A stretch of DNA of 14,943 nt from contig JADINC010000043.1 of the NCBI GenBank assembly GCA_017694255.1, positions 1 through 14,943 on the forward strand, written 5' to 3'. Below, piece after piece: positions 1 through 6,687 of the stretch. Source of the stretch: Candidatus Enterousia avistercoris. Its GTDB lineage: Bacteria; Pseudomonadota; Alphaproteobacteria; Rs-D84. Both the position numbers and the translations under genes were made by a program. The number at the start of each line of letters is the position of its first letter. Position 1 is the stretch's first letter. Below the pieces are notes generated by a model. It had not been told where the DNA came from. It made no database searches and was given only the letters and a program-made list of their open reading frames with translations.

Positions 1-550
1 TAACCGCACGCTTTAACGTAATAGTACGCGGTTCTTCACCTTCGGATATAACGGTCAGTTTAACCTTGGTCCCCGGGCGTCCCTTCATTTTTTTAGTAGC
101 CTGGTTCAACGTCAAATCAAACACCGGTTCATCATCAATATGTGTTATATAGTCCCCGGCCTTGATACCCGCCTTGTCCGCGGGCGTATCATCAATTGGC
201 GAAATTACACGTACCGCACCGCGATCACTGGTAATTTGAATCCCCAGTCCCCCAAATTCACCCTGGGATTTATCATTAAATTCCTTGAAATCATCCGCTG
301 ACAAATATGACGAATGCGGGTCCAGTGCCTGCAACATGCCGTTCATCGCGGCTTCCAGCATTTTTTTTTCATCGGCTTCTTCGACAAAATTATCACGTGC
401 TGTTTCAAACACCAACGCCAATTTTTTCAACTGTTCATAAATTTGTTCATCGGTCAAGTGCTCTACCGGTTCATCTTTCTTTGATTTATCGGCCCCAAAC
501 GCGACCACCGGCATTAATAAAGCAACTAAAATCAATAACTTTTTCAACAT
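1..550 (-). CDS. ctpA: S41 family C-terminal processing peptidase, N-terminal part (cut by window edge)
   Basis: Reading the minus strand from the ATG at 548-550 gives an open frame to the window edge with no stop. The product starts with a signal peptide (MKKLLI-like, about residues 1-20, ending AFGA). A helical segment follows with the tail-specific protease hallmark ALDPHSSYLS (about residues 75-84), then a PDZ domain (about 95-180) containing GEFGGLGIQI, SPIDDTPADKAGIKAGDYI and GRPGTKVKLTV. The Ser/Lys catalytic domain would lie beyond base 1 and is not seen. These periplasmic proteases trim or degrade envelope proteins. An AAGGA Shine-Dalgarno lies about 8 nt before the ATG. In alphaproteobacteria this gene commonly follows envC; here the two are separated by the Fic–kinase pair. 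Family assignment is secure; the exact ortholog name is less so. Confidence 0.92.
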   Translation of the reverse strand, partial: MLKKLLILVALLMPVVAFGADKSKKDEPVEHLTDEQIYEQLKKLALVFETARDNFVEEADEKKMLEAAMNGMLQALDPHSSYLSADDFKEFNDKSQGEFGGLGIQITSDRGAVRVISPIDDTPADKAGIKAGDYITHIDDEPVFDLTLNQATKKMKGRPGTKVKLTVISEGEEPRTITLKRAV

Positions 551-593
551 CCGCATTCCTTTCAAGAAAATTATTAAATTCCAGACAAAATAC

Positions 594-622
594 AGCATAA
601 AACAAAATCCGCCGCCCCGCAA
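594..622 (-). promoter_or_regulatory. Candidate sigma-70 promoter for ctpA
   Basis: On the minus strand TTGCGG (617-622) and TATGCT (594-599) are separated by exactly 17 nt, about 44 nt upstream of the ctpA start. The match is moderate. A separate ctpA promoter makes sense because the gene no longer follows envC directly. The rest of the 161-nt gap up to the fic start holds the divergent fic promoter and nothing else I recognise. Confidence 0.45.
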
Positions 623-653
623 GCCCGTTTTTAATAAAAAAACGACAAAAATA

Positions 654-681
654 TTGACAAATTAATTTTAAGGGTTATATT
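654..681 (+). promoter_or_regulatory. Candidate sigma-70 promoter for the Fic–kinase pair
   Basis: A consensus TTGACA (654-659) is followed after 16 nt by TATATT (676-681), about 30 nt upstream of the fic ATG. The perfect -35 box makes this one of the better promoters in the window. It indicates that the two-gene unit is transcribed independently of its envelope-gene neighbours. Confidence 0.6.
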
Positions 682-711
682 TATAGAGAATATGCTAATG
701 AGGTATCTAAT

Positions 712-1437
712 ATGACCAAGACACCAAAGTATGCGAATCAAATTGAGCAAAATCGTAAAACAATAACCCAGTTATTGTCGGGTGCCAACACGGTCAAACG
801 ATTAAATAACTTAAATTGGCTGCGTCATGAAATATCATATACCGAACCCAGAACATTATTTTATTTGTCCAGCAAAGACCAACAACCATATCTGGATTAT
901 AATTCAATGAAAAACCTGGGGTACGCATACGATTATATTGTTGACAACCCCATGAAACACATTGACGCCACTGAAATATGCAAAATCCACAGCATTCTGT
1001 GCACAGACACACATATCCAGGGCGGCATTTTCCGTACCAGCGACAAAATATTAAAAATAAATGTCCACGGTCGTCGGATGCACGCACCCGATGCACGCGA
1101 AATACCATTTCAGATAAATGAAATACTATTCAAAATGAACAAGGATAATATCAGCCCTATTACCAAGGCATTTACTATCCACTATGATTTAATTGCCCTG
1201 CAACCGTTTGACGATTTCAACAAACGCACATCACGCCTGATAATGAATTGGGTATTAATTCAAAACGGGTATCGTCCTGTCGTTTTTAACCAGCGCACCG
1301 ACAAACAAAAATATATTGACGCATTTACCAGTTATGCAAATGGCGATTGTAAAGCATATATGTCGTACATGGCGGGTTGTCTGGCCCGAACCCAGCGCGA
1401 AATAATTCGTGTTTTACACAATTCCAGAATGCAGTAA
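712..1437 (+). CDS. Fic/Doc-fold family protein with degenerate active-site motif
   Basis: The 241-residue product has the Fic fold in order: a helical N-terminal part, the GIFRT segment (residues 105-109; compare GxYR in Fic proteins), the flap region with MHAPDAREIPFQINEIL (123-139; compare the HxPP...VP pattern), and the active-site loop QPFDDFNKRTSR (164-175). Active Fic AMP-transferases carry HPFxxGNGRxxR. Here the catalytic His is Gln164 and both glycines are changed (Phe169, Lys171), while NKRT matches the Doc-type variant. The N-terminal segment around residues 35-49 resembles a class II inhibitory helix but lacks a clean S/TxxxEG/N motif. GAGG lies 8 nt before the ATG. The kinase gene follows after 14 nt. 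Family membership is clear; AMPylation is doubtful, and a pseudoenzyme, a changed chemistry or a binding role are all possible. Confidence 0.85.
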   Translation: MTKTPKYANQIEQNRKTITQLLSGANTVKRLNNLNWLRHEISYTEPRTLFYLSSKDQQPYLDYNSMKNLGYAYDYIVDNPMKHIDATEICKIHSILCTDTHIQGGIFRTSDKILKINVHGRRMHAPDAREIPFQINEILFKMNKDNISPITKAFTIHYDLIALQPFDDFNKRTSRLIMNWVLIQNGYRPVVFNQRTDKQKYIDAFTSYANGDCKAYMSYMAGCLARTQREIIRVLHNSRMQ

Positions 1438-1451
1438 AGGAATTTATATAA

Positions 1452-2384
1452 ATGGCAGACAAACTAAAAAATCTTAAAAATCACGGGCGTGAAACATACG
1501 CTGTATATTACGGTGATGAATTCGTATTGAAACGCCCACTGCCAACAACCAATGCTGCCGGTCGCGCCATGTGGCTACGCAAGCAACATCACACCAAACA
1601 AATAATTGATGAAATTCGCGCACTTGATAATCCGCTGTACAACATTCCATCTATGAAATTTATTAATGATGATGAATACCAAATACTGGAAGAACGCGCC
1701 CCTGGCGAACCACTAACCGCGAATTTATACGCAAAATTAACAAAACGCCAACAATTTGAAATCATAAACAGTTTTGCCAGTTTCTTGGTCGACATGAACG
1801 AATTAAAACCAATTGGCGATATTAAACGCCACAAAATTGCAGATGATTTAAAATTTTCCCGTCTGGACAGTTTTATTGAAAACAAAATGTCAAACTGGTT
1901 CACTGTACCCGAAATAAAACGGATGGCCAAAATCCGTGATGAAATTGGGGTATTTGAATACGACACCCGATTGGCATGGTCGCACGGCGATTTAAATTCT
2001 GGCAACGTTTTATATGATGCCCAGACCAGCAAATTATCATTCATTGATTTTGCTGAAACAAACTATCGATTTATCTATCGCGATATATTTGGGCCCGTTC
2101 CTGTTGAATTAGATATATACCGTCGTGTATATGAAACGTATTGCCAATTGCACGACAAATCGTTATATCAAATGCCGGGCATAAAGAATGACAGCCTGCG
2201 TGAAATAATGAAATATCGCCTGATAGTGGTTGGATTACGCCGTTTTATCAAGGCCGCCGATGATTTGCGTCTGAACCCCACCAGTGAAAAAAGCGCAATA
2301 AACAACACAGAAAAAGTAAACTTCATGCGCCAGCAAATTCAGAACTTTATAAACCTGGAACGCATTTTTCAAAACAATCGATAA
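1452..2384 (+). CDS. Aminoglycoside phosphotransferase/choline kinase-like kinase
   Basis: The 310-residue protein has an APH-type kinase fold. A short N-lobe has the probable ATP-anchoring lysine in FVLKRP (Lys27). The catalytic loop is HGDLNSGNV (residues 178-186; His178, Asp180, Asn185), and the metal-binding IDFAE (198-202) replaces the DFG motif of protein kinases. The C-terminal part is helical. No signal peptide or membrane segment is seen, so it should be cytoplasmic. Its key residues are intact. It follows fic with a 14-nt gap containing AAGGAA about 10 nt before the ATG, so the two are probably co-transcribed. The stop lies only 2 nt from the convergent envC stop, with no obvious terminator between. 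The substrate is unknown; small-molecule and protein phosphorylation are both possible. Nothing suggests antibiotic resistance specifically. Confidence 0.8.
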   Translation: MADKLKNLKNHGRETYAVYYGDEFVLKRPLPTTNAAGRAMWLRKQHHTKQIIDEIRALDNPLYNIPSMKFINDDEYQILEERAPGEPLTANLYAKLTKRQQFEIINSFASFLVDMNELKPIGDIKRHKIADDLKFSRLDSFIENKMSNWFTVPEIKRMAKIRDEIGVFEYDTRLAWSHGDLNSGNVLYDAQTSKLSFIDFAETNYRFIYRDIFGPVPVELDIYRRVYETYCQLHDKSLYQMPGIKNDSLREIMKYRLIVVGLRRFIKAADDLRLNPTSEKSAINNTEKVNFMRQQIQNFINLERIFQNNR

Positions 2385-2386
2385 AA

Positions 2387-3466
2387 TCAGTCTTCTTCTT
2401 TGAACAGTTGTGCTGGGTCAACAGCTTTGTTGCCACGCCGAACCTCCAGATACATTTCTGGTTTATCTGGATCCATGCGACCAACGGGCTCGCCCGCCAG
2501 AACCTGTTGTCCCAGCATAACGTTTATATCCCCCAAATTCGTCATAACCGTGTTATATCCGTTTTTATGCGACATAATAACCACACGTCCAAATCCTTTG
2601 AAACTGTCGGCAAACTTAACCTCGCCATCTGCTGGCGCCATCACCAACGCATTACCACGCACACGAATCCGCCACCCATCAGACTTCAACCCCAGTGCCG
2701 TTTTTTCACCAAAATGCACCACCACCCGGCCACGAACGGGCTGGTTTAACTTACGTAATGAAAAACGTGAATCACCCGACATTTCCGAACTCCCCACGCC
2801 GGCCGATAATTCAGACAAATTTTTTGCGCGCGCCGACAAATCACGCAATTTTTTTTGCAACGCCGACTGTTGCGTACGCAGTTTCTGATTTTGCGCCGAA
2901 CGCGTCCGCAACAATTTATCCAGTTCATTTTTTTCATTTGCATATCGCTTTGCGGTCCGATCCAATTTTTCTTTTTCAATCGCACGCTGTTCACGAATTT
3001 TTTCCAGTTCCTGGATTTTTTCGGTTGCGTCCTGGATTTCCGCATCAAAATTATCTGCGGCTCCTGACAAAATCGCAGACGTCAAAACATATTCGCGCAT
3101 ATTTTCAGAATCAAAACTGGGGTGCGCCGCAACAAACAAAATACTGGCCGCTGCATCGGCAATTCGTTCCCGATTTTGCTCCAACGACTTTTCCAGTTTT
3201 TCGCGCTGTGCGTCCAGTTCTTTAATTTTCTTGGCAACTGCGCTGCGCTGTTCTTCCAGTGTACTGACCTGGTCTGCAACCTTTACCAATTTTTTCTTGG
3301 TTGATTCCACTTCTCGATTTGATGTTTTGACCTGTTCCTGAATTTTTTTATTTTGCTGTTCTGTTTTTTTTATTTGTGCCTGTACCACAGACAATTCACT
3401 GGCGGCACCCACTGGTGTTGACACCGCCATAAAAACTGCCATAAAAATCCAGCCCAGTTTTTTCAT
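2387..3466 (-). CDS. envC: Murein hydrolase activator EnvC-like, degenerate M23/LytM domain
   Basis: The 359-residue protein has a signal peptide (1-21, cleavage near VGA-A), a long Lys/Glu/Gln-rich coiled coil (about 24-220) interrupted near 105-140, and a C-terminal LytM/M23 domain (about 243-355). The domain keeps the fold motifs (APADGEVKFA, GRVVIMSH, GQQVLAGEPVG, YLEVRRG, DPAQLF), but the zinc-ligand positions are replaced: KSDGWRI where HxGxD would be, Asn310 for the ligand His, and MYLEVR for LHFEVR. This is the EnvC pattern: a catalytically dead LytM domain that activates periplasmic cell-wall amidases during division. Its ATG overlaps the tyrS TGA by one base (TGATG), implying translational coupling. 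In alphaproteobacteria ctpA typically follows; here an antisense two-gene unit intervenes. Confidence 0.85.
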   Translation of the reverse strand: MKKLGWIFMAVFMAVSTPVGAASELSVVQAQIKKTEQQNKKIQEQVKTSNREVESTKKKLVKVADQVSTLEEQRSAVAKKIKELDAQREKLEKSLEQNRERIADAAASILFVAAHPSFDSENMREYVLTSAILSGAADNFDAEIQDATEKIQELEKIREQRAIEKEKLDRTAKRYANEKNELDKLLRTRSAQNQKLRTQQSALQKKLRDLSARAKNLSELSAGVGSSEMSGDSRFSLRKLNQPVRGRVVVHFGEKTALGLKSDGWRIRVRGNALVMAPADGEVKFADSFKGFGRVVIMSHKNGYNTVMTNLGDINVMLGQQVLAGEPVGRMDPDKPEMYLEVRRGNKAVDPAQLFKEED

Positions 3467-4683
3467 CAGTCTTTTTTTACAACACGCAAAAATGTTTTTT
3501 TGCCCTTTTGTATCATAACAGATGAATCAACCGCCACCACCGATTTCCAATCAGTAATTTTTTTACCATCAATCTGAATTCCACCCTGGTCAATCATACG
3601 GCGTGCTTCGGACCGCGACGGAAATAAATTTATTGCGACCAATAAATCCACAACCCCAATCGGTCCCGACATTTCCAGTTCAACCGTCGGCACATTTTCG
3701 GAATTTGTGCCACCACCAAACAGCGCATCTGCCGCACTTTCGGCCGCAACGGCGGCATCATGTCCATGCGCAATTTCGGTTGCAGCAAACGCCAAAACTT
3801 TCTTTGCGGCATTCAATTCCGCACCCTGTAATTTTGCCAGACGCGCAATTTCGTCCAATGGAATTTCTGTAAAGATTTTCAAGAATTTTTCCACCAAATC
3901 ATCGGGCGTATTGCGGAAATACTGATAATATTCATATGGCGACGTTTTTTCTTCATTCACCCAAACAGCATTCCCAGCTGATTTACCAATTTTTTCACCA
4001 CGTGAATCCGTGATTAATGCCGTGGACAGAACGAACGCCTCGCGTCCCATTTTTTTACGTATTAATTCCACGCCCATAACACTGTTGCCCCACTGGTCCG
4101 CGCCACAGAACTGTAAAATACAATTATATTTTTTATACAGTGTTAAAAAATCCACCGCCTGGAACGTCATATAATTAAATTCTAAAAACGTCATACCGTT
4201 TTCCAAACGCCGACGCACACTTTCCATAGACAGCATGCGTGGCACGGTAAAATCTGTCCCATATTCGCGCAAGAATTCCATATGGCTGTAATTTTTCATC
4301 CAGTCATTATTATCAACCATAATGGCGTCATTTTTCCCATCACCAAAATGGATAAATTTAGATATAGACTTACGCAACCCGGCACAATTATGTTCAATCT
4401 GGTCATCAGTCAACATTGGCCGCCCCTTGTCCCGTCCCGACGGGTCGCCAATGCGCCCAGTTGCACCACCAACCAACAAAATCGGCTTGTGCCCATATTT
4501 CTGGAACCAGCGCATCAGCATCAGCGATGCCAAATGCCCAACATGCAACGAATCCCCGGTTGGGTCGGTTCCCCAGTATCCTGCGACCTGGCCCGCATTC
4601 AGCGCCGCATTTAATCCGTCCATATTTGACGCCTGGTTAATAAACCCGCGTGCTTCCAGTTCCTTTAATAATTCATTTTGCAT
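3466..4683 (-). CDS. tyrS: Tyrosyl-tRNA synthetase
   Basis: This 405-residue class I synthetase charges tRNA-Tyr with tyrosine in the cytoplasm. It shows the HIGH motif as HVGH (residues 47-50) after GYWGTDPTGDSL, the tyrosine-site GADQWGNS (about 194-201), the KMSKS equivalent KIGKS (231-235), and a C-terminal S4 RNA-binding domain (about 341-400, with SRSEARRMI and GGIQIDGKK). Length is normal for bacterial TyrS. I chose the ATG at 4681-4683 because AGGGG lies 6 nt upstream and a near-consensus promoter sits just before it. A longer frame beginning at a TTG (4731) is unlikely because that TTG is part of the -35 box. The gene is the first of a tyrS–envC operon. Confidence 0.97.
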   Translation of the reverse strand: MQNELLKELEARGFINQASNMDGLNAALNAGQVAGYWGTDPTGDSLHVGHLASLMLMRWFQKYGHKPILLVGGATGRIGDPSGRDKGRPMLTDDQIEHNCAGLRKSISKFIHFGDGKNDAIMVDNNDWMKNYSHMEFLREYGTDFTVPRMLSMESVRRRLENGMTFLEFNYMTFQAVDFLTLYKKYNCILQFCGADQWGNSVMGVELIRKKMGREAFVLSTALITDSRGEKIGKSAGNAVWVNEEKTSPYEYYQYFRNTPDDLVEKFLKIFTEIPLDEIARLAKLQGAELNAAKKVLAFAATEIAHGHDAAVAAESAADALFGGGTNSENVPTVELEMSGPIGVVDLLVAINLFPSRSEARRMIDQGGIQIDGKKITDWKSVVAVDSSVMIQKGKKTFLRVVKKD

Positions 4684-4702
4684 ATTATACCCCTGTCTGC
4701 AT

Positions 4703-4731
4703 ATAATAACCAATTTTTCAGACTTTTTCAA
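4703..4731 (-). promoter_or_regulatory. sigma-70 promoter of the tyrS–envC operon
   Basis: On the minus strand TTGAAA (4726-4731) and TATTAT (4703-4708) are spaced by 17 nt. Transcription would start near 4696, giving a very short leader of about 13 nt that carries the AGGGG ribosome-binding site. There is therefore no room for a T-box or other tRNA-sensing leader. Confidence 0.65.
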
Positions 4732-4777
4732 TAATGGTTAATATATACCACACAATATATTATTTTCCATAAATATA

Positions 4778-4798
4778 ATCGGGGCACCGCGCCCCGAT
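4778..4798 (-). terminator. GC-rich hairpin after the outer-membrane gene, possible terminator
   Basis: An 8-bp perfect stem (ATCGGGGC/GCCCCGAT) with a 5-nt loop lies 27 nt past the stop of the beta-barrel gene and before the tyrS promoter. Only a broken T-rich tract (TATATTTAT) follows on the minus strand, so termination strength is uncertain. Position and symmetry favour an end-of-transcript role. Confidence 0.55.
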
Positions 4799-4825
4799 AT
4801 TTAATCAAAATTCTGATATAATTTA

Positions 4826-5593
4826 CTAGAATTCATATCGCAATCCCATCATTATTTCATGCGATGAAAAATCGCGCCAGGTTGTTGCAATTGAATACTT
4901 ACCTAAATCAGTATACCGATATGATAAATCCACCCCCAAATTTGGTGTTATTGCAAAACTGATGCCCGCCCCGACATTATAAACAAATCGATTTACCGCA
5001 CTGTCCACCGATTCATACAATGGTGTGCCACCCCACGCCATCGCAGTATCTATCACCACATTTGCAGATTCATTAATATGCGCCGTTCCAATTCCACCGG
5101 TTATATAAATCGCATTATAACAACACGGTTCAACAACATTTATATCTGTATACACTGCATTCGTATACCGGGTACAGAACTTTAACAAATCATAATACGC
5201 ATTAACCATGAATGTCTGGACACGACTTTTCAGTGTATATGTTGACGGATAACTTAAATTATGTGGATAAGAGCCCGGAACACCATTTTTCGTATTCAGC
5301 GCCCAATCACCCGAAATTGTATAATTTCCATATCCATATTCTGCCTCTATCCGCATATCAGCAAAACGCAATCCAATCGCGGCGCGATATGCCGCATTAA
5401 TATCATCAATACGCCCATCAACAACTATTGACCTGTACGCATCAGGCGTATGATACATATATTGATCTGTATCAACAACAAAATCTGCGACCGCGATTTT
5501 TCCCGCCACATACGGTGTCGGGATAATTATTTCACCACGTGCCGCCACACAAATAACACATCCTGTAAAAATAACCAATATTCTTTTATGCAT
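4826..5593 (-). CDS. Small outer-membrane beta-barrel protein (porin-like family)
   Basis: The 255-residue product has a signal peptide (about 1-20, ending AARG), then alternating hydrophobic/polar segments typical of beta-strands, and ends in a terminal phenylalanine (MMGLRYEF), the classic outer-membrane sorting signature. The segment NLGVDLSYRYTDLGKY (218-233) matches the penultimate strand region of OmpA/OmpW/Opa-like 8-stranded barrels. Mature cysteines are Cys140 and the adjacent pair Cys157-Cys158, in what looks like a strand–loop–strand unit, so a loop disulfide is possible. It has its own promoter and lies between two hairpins, so it is monocistronic. The start is supported by a G7 tract 4 nt before the ATG. 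Function beyond a surface barrel (adhesin, porin or structural) cannot be told. Confidence 0.8.
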   Translation of the reverse strand: MHKRILVIFTGCVICVAARGEIIIPTPYVAGKIAVADFVVDTDQYMYHTPDAYRSIVVDGRIDDINAAYRAAIGLRFADMRIEAEYGYGNYTISGDWALNTKNGVPGSYPHNLSYPSTYTLKSRVQTFMVNAYYDLLKFCTRYTNAVYTDINVVEPCCYNAIYITGGIGTAHINESANVVIDTAMAWGGTPLYESVDSAVNRFVYNVGAGISFAITPNLGVDLSYRYTDLGKYSIATTWRDFSSHEIMMGLRYEF

Positions 5594-5597
5594 ATTT

Positions 5598-5604
5598 CCC
5601 CCCC
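5598..5604 (-). promoter_or_regulatory. G7 homopolymer serving as ribosome-binding site of the outer-membrane gene
   Basis: Seven consecutive G residues on the minus strand lie 4 nt from the ATG and are the only Shine-Dalgarno-like sequence there. Tracts of this kind can slip during replication. A length change here would alter the ribosome-binding site spacing of a surface protein. Confidence 0.6.
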
Positions 5605-5622
5605 ATTGATTTATACATATAT

Positions 5623-5651
5623 AGATTATTTACTCGCACGCGCCACGTCAA
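5623..5651 (-). promoter_or_regulatory. sigma-70 promoter of the outer-membrane gene
   Basis: On the minus strand TTGACG (5646-5651) and TAATCT (5623-5628) are spaced by 17 nt. The start point would fall near 5616, about 23 nt before the ATG. The promoter lies just after the tsf terminator, so the gene is expressed independently of rpsB–tsf. Confidence 0.6.
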
Positions 5652-5670
5652 AAGGTATGAATTCCGCAAT

Positions 5671-5705
5671 AAAAAAAATCCGACCACAATTGCCGGATTT
5701 TTTTT
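5671..5705 (-). terminator. Intrinsic terminator of rpsB–tsf
   Basis: A perfect 12-bp stem (A8TCCG/CGGAT8) with an 11-nt loop lies 20 nt past the tsf stop, giving a T8 tract on the minus strand. It is symmetric, so it would also work for transcripts on the plus strand. Confidence 0.9.
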
Positions 5706-5725
5706 CACAACCCAATAATTATCAA

Positions 5726-6595
5726 TTACGATAACATTTTTGCAACTTCGTCCGCCAGGTTATCTTCGCGTTTCTGAATACCTTCGCCCAAAACGAAATA
5801 TGCAAACCCAGCCAATTTACCACCGGCTTCTTCAACAACCTGCTTTACAGTCTTGGACGGATCCATAACGAACGGCTGTTCTTCTAAAACAGTTTCGGCA
5901 TAGTATTTATGTATACGACCCTGGACCATTTTTTCAACAACTTGTTCTGGTTTGCCTGCGGTTGCCCCAGATTCAATAAATACCTTCTTTTCGCGTTCAA
6001 CCGCCGCCGGATCAACATCATCGATTGTCATAAATTCTGGCTTGTTCGCGGCAATATGCATCGCAACTTTGTTTCCGATTTCATCAATTTTATCAGAATC
6101 ACCGTTAATTGCGACCACAACACCAATCTGGCCCATACCTGGGACCAAAGCATTATGAATATAAGTATAAATATGATCGCCCGACACCTTGGCAATGCGG
6201 CGCAGATTCATATTTTCACCAATCGTTGAAATAGTTGCCGCAATATCATCTTTGACCGCATTCATTGTCGCGTCAAAATCACCCTGTAATTCTGCCGCTT
6301 TGGCCGCAATATCAGACACTAATTTTTGGAATTTGTCGTTTTTTGCAACGAAATCTGTTTCTGCATTAACCTCTACCACGCAACCCATTCCATCACATTT
6401 AACAACGGTAACCAACCCCGACGCAGCAACACGCCCTGCTTTGGACGCAGCCTTGACAATACCTTTTTGACGCAACCAATCCGCCGCCGCTTCGATATCG
6501 CCATTATTTTCGACCAGTGCTTTTTTACAATCCATCATACCTGCGGATGTTTTTTCACGCAGTTCTTGAATTAATTTTGCGGTTATTTCTGCCAT
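5726..6595 (-). CDS. tsf: Elongation factor Ts
   Basis: EF-Ts is the nucleotide exchange factor that regenerates EF-Tu·GTP in the cytoplasm. The 289-residue protein starts with a UBA-like N-terminal domain (about 1-55) bearing the signature LREKTSAGMMDCKKAL (12-27), followed by EF-Tu-interacting core domains with the second signature VEVNAETDFVAKND. The C-terminal part includes FAYFVLGEGIQKREDN. Length is normal for the family. GGGGG lies 6 nt upstream of the ATG. The gene follows rpsB after 92 nt, the conserved bacterial order, and is followed by a strong terminator, so the pair is a complete operon. Confidence 0.98.
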   Translation of the reverse strand: MAEITAKLIQELREKTSAGMMDCKKALVENNGDIEAAADWLRQKGIVKAASKAGRVAASGLVTVVKCDGMGCVVEVNAETDFVAKNDKFQKLVSDIAAKAAELQGDFDATMNAVKDDIAATISTIGENMNLRRIAKVSGDHIYTYIHNALVPGMGQIGVVVAINGDSDKIDEIGNKVAMHIAANKPEFMTIDDVDPAAVEREKKVFIESGATAGKPEQVVEKMVQGRIHKYYAETVLEEQPFVMDPSKTVKQVVEEAGGKLAGFAYFVLGEGIQKREDNLADEVAKMLS

Positions 6596-6628
6596 TGTTT
6601 TCCCCCATAGATTTAAAAGTTATTTCTG

Positions 6629-6665
6629 GGGCGTAACACCACACACCTATGCTGATATTACGCCC
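6629..6665 (-). promoter_or_regulatory. Hairpin in the rpsB–tsf intercistronic gap
   Basis: An 8-bp perfect stem (GGGCGTAA/TTACGCCC) with a 21-nt loop lies between the rpsB stop and the tsf start. No T tract follows on the minus strand, so simple termination is unlikely. It could be an attenuator, an RNase or stability element, or a means of setting the S2:EF-Ts ratio; the E. coli operon also has a hairpin in this gap. Confidence 0.5.
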
Positions 6666-6687
6666 ATTATTATCCGCATTGATACGA

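Noticed and set aside
307..600. A plus-strand frame of 97 codons opposite ctpA
   Set aside because: The minus strand encodes a clear signal peptide plus PDZ protease; this frame has no recognisable features.
632..648. AT-rich palindrome-like stretch between ctpA and fic as a terminator
   Set aside because: It is an A/T homopolymer pairing without a GC stem, and no gene ends nearby.
2400..3225. Several plus-strand open frames across envC
   Set aside because: They are antisense to a well-supported gene, have low-complexity or unlikely composition, and lack ribosome-binding sites.
4684..4731. A 16-codon N-terminal extension of tyrS from a TTG
   Set aside because: The TTG is part of the -35 box, no ribosome-binding site precedes it, and the family starts at the downstream ATG with AGGGG in front.
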